Below are positions 1-8,156 of a stretch of DNA of 38,045 nt, one piece after another. Position numbers and translations under genes: made by a program. Within the stretch, counting starts at the first letter, position 1, and every line of letters starts with the position of its first letter. This DNA comes from SIG454 sp045578465 (GTDB lineage: Bacteria > Bacillota > Clostridia > Monoglobales > Monoglobaceae): assembly GCA_045578465.1 (NCBI GenBank), contig JAZNKJ010000037.1, positions 1 to 38,045 on the forward strand, given 5' to 3'. Under the pieces are notes generated by a model. That model saw only the letters and a program-made list of their open reading frames with translations. It was not told the origin of the DNA and ran no database searches.

Positions 1-1
1 T

Positions 2-148
2 AAAAACATTGAGGGAATTGAGTTTATGTATTTATCAGAGGCCGATGTTGTGCGTCATCCTCTTGTTCAGAGAATTGTCAGGGCTTATGATATGAAAAAC
101 GCTGAAAGGGAACGCTCCGCCAAAAAACGGACGAGCAAAAATATATGA
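2..148 (+). CDS. PhoH-family protein, C-terminal fragment (cut by window start)
   Basis: This is an open frame from the first complete codon to the TGA at 146-148; the gene begins before the window. The 48 visible residues contain DVVRHPLVQRIVRAYD followed by a basic tail, which matches the C-terminal end of PhoH-like/PhoL P-loop ATPases. The ATPase motifs lie outside the window, so the call rests on this tail and on context. Its stop overlaps the ybeY start as ATGA, and phoH-ybeY is a classic Firmicutes pair. The pairing suggests translational coupling and a shared role in RNA metabolism, the latter inferred from family knowledge. Confidence 0.8.
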   Translation, partial: KNIEGIEFMYLSEADVVRHPLVQRIVRAYDMKNAERERSAKKRTSKNI

Positions 149-630
149 AAATAAGTATCAGAAACGAACAGAAAAAAATCGAGGTTACAAAAGAGCTTCG
201 CGCTCTTATCAAGACTGTTTTAAAGACGGGACTTAAATTTATGGAGTTTGATGACAACTGTGAAATCAGCATAATGCTTACAGACAACGAAGAAATCCAC
301 GCTTTAAATAAGCTTCACAGGGGAATTGACCGTCCTACCGATGTTCTTTCTTTCCCTATGTTTGACTATGACGAAGACGGGGAAATTGATATGGAAGAAT
401 GCGACTTTGGAGAAAACGGCGAAATTCTTCTTGGGGATATTGTAATCTCCTTAGAGAGAGCAAAGGAACAGGCCGAGGAATACGGACATTCCTTCTCCCG
501 AGAGGTTGGTTTTCTTACCGCCCATTCTCTTCTCCACCTTTTAGGCTATGATCATATGGAGTCTGAGGAAGAAAAAGAGATGTTTGCTCTTCAAGAAGAA
601 GTCCTTACTCTTTGCAATCTGCCAAGATAA
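145..630 (+). CDS. ybeY: Endoribonuclease YbeY (rRNA maturation factor)
   Basis: A 161-residue protein, normal length for YbeY, a cytoplasmic zinc-dependent single-strand endoribonuclease involved in 16S rRNA 3' end maturation and ribosome quality control. The diagnostic HxxxHxxxxxH zinc motif is visible near residues 131-141 as HSLLHLLGYDH. The RPTDVLSFP stretch typical of the family precedes it. The ATG overlaps the stop of the upstream PhoH-family gene by four bases (ATGA), which fixes the start. Transcription runs into the inverted-repeat element beginning at 636, whose left arm folds as a GC-rich TTCG hairpin and may end this transcript. Confidence 0.95.
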   Translation: MKISIRNEQKKIEVTKELRALIKTVLKTGLKFMEFDDNCEISIMLTDNEEIHALNKLHRGIDRPTDVLSFPMFDYDEDGEIDMEECDFGENGEILLGDIVISLERAKEQAEEYGHSFSREVGFLTAHSLLHLLGYDHMESEEEKEMFALQEEVLTLCNLPR

Positions 631-635
631 AAATT

Positions 636-946
636 AAAAGCCACACCGCTTCGGCGGTGTTCCTTAGGGATTAACCGCCCAAAAATCACAATTTTGGCAG
701 ATAACTGCAGAAAAAATTCTCACAATCCGTCAAGGATTCTTCGAATTTTTTCCTTGTTCTATACTCAAAATTGAGGTTTTTGTGGTGCGAAGCAGTTTTG
801 GGTTAGATATTTTTCGTCTCAGAGAAGTCATAAAAAATGCAGGCATACTGGCGTATGTCTGCATTTTTTTGCGCACTATCAGCGGAAAATAACAAGCCAA
901 AACCGATTCCTCCCTAAGGAGCACCGCCGTTGGTGTGGCTTTTTTT
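636..946. repeat. Hairpin-rich element with terminal inverted repeats (MITE-like)
   Basis: About 310 bases of non-coding DNA between convergent ybeY and ssb. The left end (637-670) and right end (911-943) are inverted copies. They share AAAGCCACACC, CGGCGGTG and TCCTTAGGGA, and differ only by GCTT versus AA and one T/C change. Both ends are flanked by TA (635-636 and 946-947), compatible with a TA target duplication, though short and possibly chance. Inside are further hairpins: CCAAAAAT/ATTTTGG near 679-697, CAAGGA/TCCTTG near 731-756, and a strong one at 834-868 (TGCAGGCATAC, loop TGGC, GTATGTCTGCA) flanked by A and T runs. No transposase is present. A non-autonomous mobile element or a repeated structured RNA would both fit. 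No second copy was noticed in this window. Confidence 0.6.
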
Positions 947-1574
947 ATTCTTCATTAAGCTCCATTTTAGAGATGGACACTTCATAGGCTACTCTGTTTT
1001 CTACTTCTTCATCGCTTATTTTCTTTTGATATTCCCTGCTTTGAACTCTGCCCCAGACGGAAATGTTATCCCCAACAGAAAGCGCCGAGGCATACTTGGC
1101 ATTTCTCCCCCAGGCGATGCAGGGGATATAATCGGACTTATTATAGGCACGGTTTACAGCAAGCAATATATCCGCAATTTCTCTGCCGAAAGGAGTTGTT
1201 CTGTATACCGGCTCTTTACAGATATATCCGTTTAAGTATACATTATTGGAAGAGGCATAGTCACAAAGATCATCTGCCTCCTCTATGTCTCGGACAAAAA
1301 CAGTCAGCATAAGCTTGCTTCCTACTGCCGTAAAGTTATTATATGAGCGGAATTGACCACCTATTAAAACAAATTTCCCCACTTCAATATTGATTGAGGG
1401 GAAGAATTTTTCCGAAATCATTATTGGAATTATATCAGTATTTTCGCTTAATCTTTTTGTTTCAAGCTTGAAGGTATAAAACTTCTCGCCATAGACTTCA
1501 TGGGAAAATTCTAACTCTGAAACAATTTCCCCCGCCATCTTAATCTTATTGTTTTCTGAGCCTAAACTGTTCAC
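945..1574 (-). CDS. Two-OB-fold single-stranded DNA-binding protein
   Basis: A 209-residue protein. The second half (about 110-205) reads as an SSB-type OB fold with NGYICKEPVYRTTPFGRE, a run ending IPCIAWGRNA, and VWGRVQSREYQ. The first half (about 10-95) looks like a second, more divergent OB fold. The C-terminus ends in ELNEE and lacks the acidic DDxxF-type tip that recruits partner proteins in canonical SSB. It may therefore be an accessory SSB rather than the main replication SSB. The start is GTG at 1574, chosen because TAGGAGTG lies about eight bases upstream. The stop lies on the TA at the right edge of the inverted-repeat element, whose arm may serve as terminator. Confidence 0.75.
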   Translation of the reverse strand: MNSLGSENNKIKMAGEIVSELEFSHEVYGEKFYTFKLETKRLSENTDIIPIMISEKFFPSINIEVGKFVLIGGQFRSYNNFTAVGSKLMLTVFVRDIEEADDLCDYASSNNVYLNGYICKEPVYRTTPFGREIADILLAVNRAYNKSDYIPCIAWGRNAKYASALSVGDNISVWGRVQSREYQKKISDEEVENRVAYEVSISKMELNEE

Positions 1575-1665
1575 TTTTCTTCACTCCTAAATCCGTTTAA
1601 TATATCTTATTTTACGGCACTCTCTTTTAGAACATATCTTTTCCATTTTGGCATAAAATAACACA

Positions 1666-1694
1666 AAAAAAGAGCATCTTTAAGATGCTCTTTT
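1666..1694 (-). terminator. Intrinsic terminator after wecB
   Basis: GAGCATCTT (1672-1680) and AAGATGCTC (1682-1690) form a near-perfect stem flanked by an A run on one side and a T run on the other. On the minus strand it ends with a long U tract just downstream of the wecB stop, so it probably closes the long yybS-to-wecB transcription unit. Confidence 0.85.
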
Positions 1695-1698
1695 GCTT

Positions 1699-2805
1699 TT
1701 AAATTTTAGTTTCGCCAAATTCCAGAATGTCTGCAATCCTCTTGCATGCAAGGCCGTCGCCATATGGGTTGCTTGCCTTGCTCATTTTTTCGTAGGCTTC
1801 TTTGCTTTCCAGAAGTTCTTTAAAGTTTTCATAGATAACATTCTCGTCGGTTCCCACAAGCTTTAAGGTTCCTGCATCAATTCCTTCGGGGCGCTCTGTT
1901 GTATCACGCATTACGAGGACAGGTTTTCCTAGTGACGGAGCTTCTTCCTGAATACCGCCACTGTCTGTTAAAATCATATAGCTTCGGGATAGGAAGTTAT
2001 GGAAATCCAAAACTTCAAGAGGCTCAATTATATGAATTCTGTCGCAACCGCTTAGCTCTTCCTCCGCCGCTTTTCTTACAACAGGATTTAAATGGATTGG
2101 ATAAATCGCCTTAACATCAGGGTTTTCGTCCATAATTCTTCGGATTGCCCTGAACATATTATGCATTGGCTCTCCTAAATTTTCTCGTCTGTGGGCCGTT
2201 ATGATTATAAGCCTGCTATCCTTTGCCCATTCAAGCTCAGGATGAGTATATTCCTCTTTAACTGTTGTTTTAAGGGCATCAATTGCGGTATTTCCCGTAA
2301 CAAAGATGCTCTCCTTTTTCTTCCCTTCCTTTAAAAGGTTTTCTTTTGCTTTCTCGGTTGGAGAGAAGTTATAAGACGATATGCTTCCCACCGCCTGACG
2401 ATTAAACTCCTCAGGATACGGGCTGTAAATATCGTAAGTTCTAAGACCTGCCTCAACATGGCCAACCGGAATCTGCTTATAGAAACAAGCAAGGGCTGTT
2501 ACAAAGGTTGTTGAAGTATCACCGTGAACCAAAACCACATCAGGATTTACCTCTTCCAAAACGCTTTGAACTCTGTTTAGTATATTCGTTGTAATGTCAA
2601 AAAGGGTCTGATTTTCTTTCATAATAGACAAATCATAATCAGGTTTGACGCTAAATGCCTCTAAAACCTGATCAAGCATCTGACGATGCTGGCCCGTTAC
2701 ACAGACAACGGTTTTTATATTTTTTCTGCTTTTCAGTTCATTTACCAAAGGACACATTTTAATTGCCTCAGGTCTTGTCCCGAAAACAAGCATAACTGTT
2801 TTCAT
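1699..2805 (-). CDS. wecB: UDP-N-acetylglucosamine 2-epimerase (non-hydrolysing)
   Basis: A 368-residue protein, the usual length for WecB/MnaA. This cytoplasmic enzyme interconverts UDP-GlcNAc and UDP-ManNAc, feeding teichoic-acid linkage units or other surface glycans. Diagnostic stretches are VMLVFGTRPEAIKM at the N-terminus, VHGDTSTT, GHVEAGLRT, the run from ITAHRRENLG, and LTDSGGIQEEAP near the C-terminus. The open frame extends 25 residues further upstream, but the ATG at 2805 has AAGGAG six to seven bases before it and starts the conserved MKTVMLVFGTRPE. The upstream extension would overlap the wecA-like gene, so it is rejected. It follows that gene directly, and the two together suggest polyprenyl-phosphate-linked GlcNAc-ManNAc synthesis. 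Confidence 0.95.
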   Translation of the reverse strand: MKTVMLVFGTRPEAIKMCPLVNELKSRKNIKTVVCVTGQHRQMLDQVLEAFSVKPDYDLSIMKENQTLFDITTNILNRVQSVLEEVNPDVVLVHGDTSTTFVTALACFYKQIPVGHVEAGLRTYDIYSPYPEEFNRQAVGSISSYNFSPTEKAKENLLKEGKKKESIFVTGNTAIDALKTTVKEEYTHPELEWAKDSRLIIITAHRRENLGEPMHNMFRAIRRIMDENPDVKAIYPIHLNPVVRKAAEEELSGCDRIHIIEPLEVLDFHNFLSRSYMILTDSGGIQEEAPSLGKPVLVMRDTTERPEGIDAGTLKLVGTDENVIYENFKELLESKEAYEKMSKASNPYGDGLACKRIADILEFGETKI

Positions 2806-2806
2806 A

Positions 2807-3889
2807 TTATGACTCCTTAATTTCCTCAGGTGTTTCTTCTGGTTTTTTCGCTTTTTCTGTTTTGCTGTCCAAAACCGCAAAGCTTACTATGATTATAACA
2901 ACAACCGCTACAACCAAAACTGCACCTCTTAAAGCGTCCTTTAAGAATATAACAAGGGCAGTGAGGCAAAGGATTGCTGTTAATGTATACAAAATTGCAA
3001 CTGTTTGTCTTTGGCTGAACCCCATATCAAGTAATCTGTGGTGGAGATGGCCTCTGTCAGGAGACATAATCGGTCTGCCTGTTACAACTCTTCGAACTAT
3101 TGCAAAGAGTGTATCAAAAATTGGAAGCCCAAGCACAAGGATTGGAAGGGCAAAGGAAATTACCGTATAGGTTTTCATAAGGCCCTGCACCGAAATACAA
3201 GCCAATATATATCCTAAGAACATTGAGCCTGTGTCACCCATAAAAATCTTTGCAGGGTTGAAGTTATAAGGCAAAAAGCCGAATGCCGCACCCGCAAGAG
3301 CCGCCGTCATAATCGCAAGATTGATGTTATCGGTAAACAAAATCAGGATAAGAAGGCTGAGTGAGGCAATCGTTGAAATTCCTGCCGCAAGACCGTCTAA
3401 ACCATCCGTTAAGTTTACCGCATTGGTAACACCCACAATCCAGATTATTGTTATAGGAATTGAGAGCCAGCCAAGAGTTACATATTCATTGGTGAATGGG
3501 TTTTCAAAATACCGCATTTCAACCCCGAAGGCTATAACAATTACCGCTGCAACAATCTGCATTAAAAGCTTAACCTTAGCAGGAAGGCTATACTTATCGT
3601 CAATTATTCCCGTTATAACAATAACCAACGCTCCTAAAACAATACCTATAACCGCTTCGTCTATAACGCAAAAACAAAGGACGCTTATTAAGAAACCATA
3701 AAAAATAGCAAGTCCACCAATTAAGGGAATAGGCTTTTTATGAATTCTTCTATTGTCTTTCGGAACATCTATTGCTTTAATTTTTTTTGCGATACCTATT
3801 ACAACAGGTGTTGCCGCAAAGGAAATCAAAAACGCAACTAAAATGGCAAGTGCCACATATAACAGTTTTATATTTCCTAAATCAATCAT
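2807..3889 (-). CDS. tagO: Undecaprenyl-phosphate GlcNAc-1-phosphate transferase (WecA/TagO/MraY family)
   Basis: A 360-residue polytopic membrane protein with about eleven hydrophobic segments. It transfers GlcNAc-1-phosphate from UDP-GlcNAc to undecaprenyl phosphate, the first step of wall teichoic acid or other lipid-linked glycan assembly. Family motifs in order are GIIDDKYSLP (Asp-Asp), NAVNLTDGLDGLAAG, KIFMGDTGSMFLGY and RGHLHHRLLDMGFSQ (the HxHHRL motif of the GlcNAc-transferring branch rather than MraY). The ATG at 3889 is preceded by AGGAGG. The next gene, wecB, starts one base after this stop with its SD inside the 3' end of this gene, indicating coupling. I prefer the tagO symbol for a Gram-positive; wecA is equivalent. 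Confidence 0.9.
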   Translation of the reverse strand: MIDLGNIKLLYVALAILVAFLISFAATPVVIGIAKKIKAIDVPKDNRRIHKKPIPLIGGLAIFYGFLISVLCFCVIDEAVIGIVLGALVIVITGIIDDKYSLPAKVKLLMQIVAAVIVIAFGVEMRYFENPFTNEYVTLGWLSIPITIIWIVGVTNAVNLTDGLDGLAAGISTIASLSLLILILFTDNINLAIMTAALAGAAFGFLPYNFNPAKIFMGDTGSMFLGYILACISVQGLMKTYTVISFALPILVLGLPIFDTLFAIVRRVVTGRPIMSPDRGHLHHRLLDMGFSQRQTVAILYTLTAILCLTALVIFLKDALRGAVLVVAVVVIIIVSFAVLDSKTEKAKKPEETPEEIKES

Positions 3890-3904
3890 TTCTTTTGCCT
3901 CCTG

Positions 3905-4915
3905 TTACGGCTGAATAAAACCAACCTTTCGATTTACCTTGCTGATTGTTTTGTTTGCAACATAAGATGCACGCTCTGCGCCGCTTCTGTATATCTTTTC
4001 AAGATAATCTTTATTTTTTATGTAGTCGTTATACTTTTCCTGGATGGGTCTTAACACCTCAACAACGGACTCAGCAACGGCACTCTTAAAGTCGCCATAG
4101 CCTTTGCCATCAAATTCAGCCTCAATCTCATCCATAGTTTTACCTGTCATTGCGCTGTAAATACTCATTAGGTTTTCAACGCCCTCTTTACCCTCGCCTC
4201 GTCTTACGCAGGCTTCGCTGTCAGTTACCGCTCTCTTGATTTTCTTTACTATCTTATCAAGAGGGTCAAGCATTAAGATATATGAATTTTCGTTAGGGTC
4301 AGACTTTGACATTTTCTGCATTGGATTTTGAAGGCTCATAATCTTTGCCCCAACCTTTGGAATATAAGGCTCAGGAACGATGAATGTATCACTGTATGTA
4401 TGATTAAATCTTTCAGCCAAATCTCTTGTAAGCTCCAAATGCTGTTTCTGGTCGTGGCCAACGGGCACTAAATCGGACTGATAAAGAAGAATATCTGCTG
4501 CCATAAGGCTTGGATATGTAAAGAGACCTGCGTTTATATTATCCGCGTGTTTGCTTGACTTATCCTTAAACTGTGTCATTCTTGAAAGCTCGCCGAAATA
4601 GGTATAGCAATCCAGCACCCAGCCAAGCTGAGAATGGGCGCTTACATGGGACTGATAGAATATGGGGTCTTTTTCCCCATCAAGTCCGCTTGCCAAAAAG
4701 AGCGCCAATAAATCAAGGCTGTTCTTTCTTAAATCCTTTGGCTCCTGCTTAACAGTTAAAGAATGGAGATCTGCAATCATATAGAAGCATTCATATTTAT
4801 CTTCTTTTTGAAGGTCAACGAAGTTCCTAAGTGCGCCTACATAGTTTCCAAGAGTTAAAACCCCTGTTGGCTGAATTCCGCTCAGAATTCGTTTCTTTCT
4901 TTCTGTGTTTTCCAT
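3905..4915 (-). CDS. trpS: Tryptophanyl-tRNA synthetase
   Basis: A 336-residue class Ic aminoacyl-tRNA synthetase that charges tRNA-Trp in the cytoplasm. The N-terminus has SGIQPTGVLTLGNYVGALRN, in which TLGN is the HIGH-equivalent nucleotide-binding signature of TrpRS. KMSKSDPNE near the middle is the KMSKS loop. The length is standard for bacterial TrpRS. The ATG at 4915 follows a GAGG site. No T-box leader is possible because it lies 13 bases behind the aminotransferase gene inside the long operon, so any Trp-specific control would have to act from far upstream or not at all. Confidence 0.96.
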   Translation of the reverse strand: MENTERKKRILSGIQPTGVLTLGNYVGALRNFVDLQKEDKYECFYMIADLHSLTVKQEPKDLRKNSLDLLALFLASGLDGEKDPIFYQSHVSAHSQLGWVLDCYTYFGELSRMTQFKDKSSKHADNINAGLFTYPSLMAADILLYQSDLVPVGHDQKQHLELTRDLAERFNHTYSDTFIVPEPYIPKVGAKIMSLQNPMQKMSKSDPNENSYILMLDPLDKIVKKIKRAVTDSEACVRRGEGKEGVENLMSIYSAMTGKTMDEIEAEFDGKGYGDFKSAVAESVVEVLRPIQEKYNDYIKNKDYLEKIYRSGAERASYVANKTISKVNRKVGFIQP

Positions 4916-4928
4916 TTTTATACCTCGC

Positions 4929-6122
4929 TTAGTCCATTATCTCGTGGAGAACATTTCCTAAAATTTCAATTCCTTTTCTGATTTGTTCTTCGCTTGCTGT
5001 TGAATAGTTAAGTCTGAATGTATGAGTCGGAGCTTTATCGTCAATAACCGTAGCTGAGCCAGGAACGAAAGCGACTCCGCCCTCTAACGCCTTTTCCATA
5101 ACATCCTTTGCGTCATACTCATCGGGCATTGTGCAGAATAAGAAAAGTCCGCCCTCAGGATTTGTATGGGTTACGCATTTTGGGAAGAATTTATCAATAC
5201 ACTCTATCATAAGCTTACATTTTCTTCCGTAGCATTCTCGAAGCTTTGCGATATGTTCGTCAATGGAATGCTCTGTCACAAATCTATACGCAATCATCTG
5301 GGATAAAACATTTGTATGAACATCCTCAACCTGCTTGCAGATTACCATTCTTTCCATAAGCTTTTTATCCGCAACTGTAAAACCAAGACGAAGACCAGGG
5401 GCTAAAATCTTAGAAAAAGAGCCAAGGTATACCACTCGTCCCTCTTTATCCATTGACTTCATTGTTGGGATGTCTTCTCCGCTGAAACGAAGCTCGCCAT
5501 AGGGGTTATCCTCAAAGATAATAAAGTCATATTCAGATGCAAGGGCAAGCACCTTTTTCCTCTTTTCAAGGGACATAGTTATCCCTGACGGGTTCTGGAA
5601 AGTTGAGATTGTATAAAGAATTTTTATATTGTCGTTTTCCTTTAAGATTTCTTCCAATTTATCTGTGTCAATTCCGTCAGACAAAACAGGAACGCTATAA
5701 AGCTTTGCATTATTGGAGCGATACGCATTAAGACCGCCGATAAAGCTCGGCTCTTCGCAGATAACCCCGTCGCCAGGGTTTATAAGAGCTTTTGATGCAA
5801 GGTCAATTCCCTGCTGGCCGCCGCTTACGATTATTGTTTCGTCATTTTCTAACCCGATGCCCTGACTTTTAAGTCTATCCTTAACCCAATTTAAAAGTGG
5901 GGTATACCCCTCTGTTACGCCGTATTGAAGAGCGGTTTTCCCGTCATTTTTGAGAATGTCCGCTGCGATTTCGGCAAGCTCTTCATTAGGGAAAAGCTCA
6001 GGGTCGGGAGCGCCGCCTGCAAAGGAGATTATGCCCGGTTTTGCAAGAAGCTTAAATATTGCACGGATGGCAGACCCTTCAAGATGGGCAACCTTATCCG
6101 AAAACTTTGATGTTATATCCAT
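4929..6122 (-). CDS. PLP-dependent class I/II aminotransferase (LysN / 2-aminoadipate type)
   Basis: A 397-residue fold-type I PLP enzyme. Visible signatures are the N-terminal ISFAGGAPDPELFP typical of the 2-aminoadipate/LysN and MocR-like branch, TISTFQNPSGITMSLEKR, IFEDNPYGELRF (cofactor-binding Asp and Tyr), and GSFSKILAPGLRLGF, whose Lys forms the Schiff base. There is no N-terminal GntR domain, so it is an enzyme and not a MocR regulator. Substrate cannot be assigned; aromatic, branched-chain or aminoadipate donors are all known in this branch. The open frame allows a TTG at 6131, but AAAGGA is only one base from it and ten bases from ATG 6122, so the ATG is preferred. It sits between gltX and trpS. 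Confidence 0.88.
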   Translation of the reverse strand: MDITSKFSDKVAHLEGSAIRAIFKLLAKPGIISFAGGAPDPELFPNEELAEIAADILKNDGKTALQYGVTEGYTPLLNWVKDRLKSQGIGLENDETIIVSGGQQGIDLASKALINPGDGVICEEPSFIGGLNAYRSNNAKLYSVPVLSDGIDTDKLEEILKENDNIKILYTISTFQNPSGITMSLEKRKKVLALASEYDFIIFEDNPYGELRFSGEDIPTMKSMDKEGRVVYLGSFSKILAPGLRLGFTVADKKLMERMVICKQVEDVHTNVLSQMIAYRFVTEHSIDEHIAKLRECYGRKCKLMIECIDKFFPKCVTHTNPEGGLFLFCTMPDEYDAKDVMEKALEGGVAFVPGSATVIDDKAPTHTFRLNYSTASEEQIRKGIEILGNVLHEIMD

Positions 6123-6136
6123 TAAATTCAAGTCCT

Positions 6137-7588
6137 TTATTTCAGTTTTTCAATACCTTTTTTAATTCTCGCAATTGTTTCGTCTTTACCAAGAATATAA
6201 GCAATTTCAACACCGCCGCCAGGGGTGAATGCTTTCCCTGATACTGCAACACGAAGTGGCCAGAGAACAATTCCGTTCTTAACTTCCATTTTTGCAACCA
6301 ATTCCATAAGTGCATCGTGGAGGTTATCAAATGTCCAATCTTCTATTCCCTCAATAACAGGGAGAATATTCTCAAGAGAAACAAGAGAATTTTCAGGGTT
6401 TGTCTTCATTTTCTTATGAGAATACATTTCAATATCATATTCAGGGAGGTTATCGAAAAAGTCAACCTGCTCAGGAATATCGCTTAGTTTTTCGCATCTC
6501 TTCTGTAAAAGCGCAGACACCTCTTTTAAGTCGATATTCGGGTTTTCGATTACGCCCTTATACCAAGGGAGAGCTTTTTCGTGGAAGTCTTCTGGGCTGA
6601 GTTCTCTTATATACTCGCCGTTAAGCCAAGCCAGCTTATTTTCGTCAAAGATTGCAGGGGATTTGCTTATTCCCTTTACATCAAAGGCTTCAATAAGCTC
6701 GTCAATTGTATACTTTTCTCTGTCGCCGCCGGGAGACCAACCAAGAAGAGCAATATAGTTAACGATAGCTTCTTTTAAATAGCCCTTTTTGATAAAGTCC
6801 TCATAAGATGCGTCCCCGTCTCTTTTTGAGAGCTTTTTCTGGGCGTCTCTCATAACGGGAGAAACATGGATATAGGTTGGGATTTCCCAGCCGAATGCCT
6901 CATATAAGAGGTTATACTTTGGAGTTGAAGAAAGATACTCAGAACCTCTTATAATATGAGTTATGTTCATTAAATGGTCGTCTATAACATTTGCAAAGTT
7001 ATAGGTTGGAAGACCGTCTGCCTTTAAAAGAACATTATCGTCAAGGATTGCATTTTCAACAGAGATTTCGCCGAAAACTTCATCCTTAAATGTTGTTTTG
7101 CCATACTTTGGCATCTTCTGTCTTATAACATAAGGCTCGCCTGCGTCAATTTTTGCCTGAACTTCTTCCTTGGTAAGTCTTGAGCAAAGACCGTCATACT
7201 TTGTGGGAACTTTTGCTTTCTCCTGCTTTTCTCTTAAATCGTCAAGTCTTTCCTTACTGCAAAAACAATAATAAGCGTGGCCAAGTTCAACCAATTTTTC
7301 TGCATATTCCTTATAAATATTTCTTCTTTCGCTCTGGATATATGGGCCATAATTTCCGCCGACATCCGGACCTTCATCGTGGATAAGCCCTGTGTCTTTC
7401 ATTGTGCGGTAAATTACATCTGTTGCGCCCTCGACCAATCTTTCCTGGTCGGTATCCTCAATTCTTAAAATAAACTTTCCGCCCTTTGATCTTGTTAAGA
7501 GATAAGTGTAAAGAGCTGTTCTTAAATTGCCGATATGCATATATCCCGTTGGGCTTGGGGCAAATCGTGTTCTTACTTCCTTTTCCAT
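6137..7588 (-). CDS. gltX: Glutamyl-tRNA synthetase
   Basis: A 483-residue class Ib synthetase that charges tRNA-Glu (in many Firmicutes also tRNA-Gln). Signatures are RFAPSPTGYMHIGNLRTALY, where HIGN is the HIGH motif, and KKLSKRDGD, the KMSKS-type loop. The length matches bacterial GltX, with a C-terminal anticodon-binding helical region. The ATG at 7588 follows AGAAGGAC. It begins about 34 bases after hpt, the largest gap in this co-directional run, with no terminator seen. A tRNA-Glu(CTC) gene lies elsewhere in the window at 14751. Confidence 0.96.
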   Translation of the reverse strand: MEKEVRTRFAPSPTGYMHIGNLRTALYTYLLTRSKGGKFILRIEDTDQERLVEGATDVIYRTMKDTGLIHDEGPDVGGNYGPYIQSERRNIYKEYAEKLVELGHAYYCFCSKERLDDLREKQEKAKVPTKYDGLCSRLTKEEVQAKIDAGEPYVIRQKMPKYGKTTFKDEVFGEISVENAILDDNVLLKADGLPTYNFANVIDDHLMNITHIIRGSEYLSSTPKYNLLYEAFGWEIPTYIHVSPVMRDAQKKLSKRDGDASYEDFIKKGYLKEAIVNYIALLGWSPGGDREKYTIDELIEAFDVKGISKSPAIFDENKLAWLNGEYIRELSPEDFHEKALPWYKGVIENPNIDLKEVSALLQKRCEKLSDIPEQVDFFDNLPEYDIEMYSHKKMKTNPENSLVSLENILPVIEGIEDWTFDNLHDALMELVAKMEVKNGIVLWPLRVAVSGKAFTPGGGVEIAYILGKDETIARIKKGIEKLK

Positions 7589-7622
7589 TTTTTATGTCCT
7601 TCTTTCTTTATCTTTATCGGAA

Positions 7623-8156
7623 CTAATCCGCATTTTCAACTACGCCGATATAAGGCAGGTTTCTATACATTTCATCAACATCAAGACCATACCCTACAAC
7701 AAATTCATCGGGAACTTCAAAGCCTAAATAGTCAATATTTATATCAACTTTTCTTCGGCTTGGCTTGCTGAGGCAGGCACAGAGCTTAACCGCTTTTGCA
7801 CCTCTTGCCCGAAGAAGCTCCATAACCTTTTCCATAGTTATTCCCGTGTCAATAATATCCTCAACAACTATAACATTCTGGCCTGTCAAATCCCTTTCAA
7901 CATCCTTTGAGATTTTAACAACACCTGTTGTCTGGGTTCCTGCGCCATAGCTTGACGCCTCTATAAAATAAACCTCGGCAGGGAGAGTTATCTTCTTAAC
8001 CAAGTCGGATAAAAACATAAAAGAGCCTTTTAAGACACCGATAACTATAACTTTTTCCCCTGCAAAATCATTGTTTATTCGCTCTGCAATTTCGTCCACC
8101 TTTTGAGAAAGGGTTTCCTCTGACAGAAGAACCTTAACTTTGTCCATCGTTACCAT
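7623..8156 (-). CDS. hpt: Hypoxanthine phosphoribosyltransferase
   Basis: A 177-residue type I phosphoribosyltransferase that salvages hypoxanthine and guanine with PRPP to IMP and GMP. The PRPP-binding loop reads VIVVEDIIDTGITM, and VIGVLKGSFMF and the C-terminal VVGYGLDVDEMYRNLPYIG are typical of Hpt. Two starts are possible; ATG 8156 has GGTGA six bases upstream, whereas the next ATG (8147) has none, so 8156 is taken. The start overlaps the tilS stop by 23 bases, as in the conserved Firmicutes tilS-hpt pair, which implies translational coupling. Confidence 0.95.
   Translation of the reverse strand: MVTMDKVKVLLSEETLSQKVDEIAERINNDFAGEKVIVIGVLKGSFMFLSDLVKKITLPAEVYFIEASSYGAGTQTTGVVKISKDVERDLTGQNVIVVEDIIDTGITMEKVMELLRARGAKAVKLCACLSKPSRRKVDINIDYLGFEVPDEFVVGYGLDVDEMYRNLPYIGVVENAD

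Noticed and set aside
730..924. 64-codon minus-strand ORF inside the inverted-repeat element
   Set aside because: It starts with GTG inside the right terminal repeat and much of it translates the 834-868 palindrome; no homologous domain or convincing gene context. Treated as part of the repeat.
2806..2880. 25-residue N-terminal extension of wecB
   Set aside because: It overlaps the end of the tagO-like gene and is very basic; ATG 2805 has a proper ribosome site and starts the conserved sequence.
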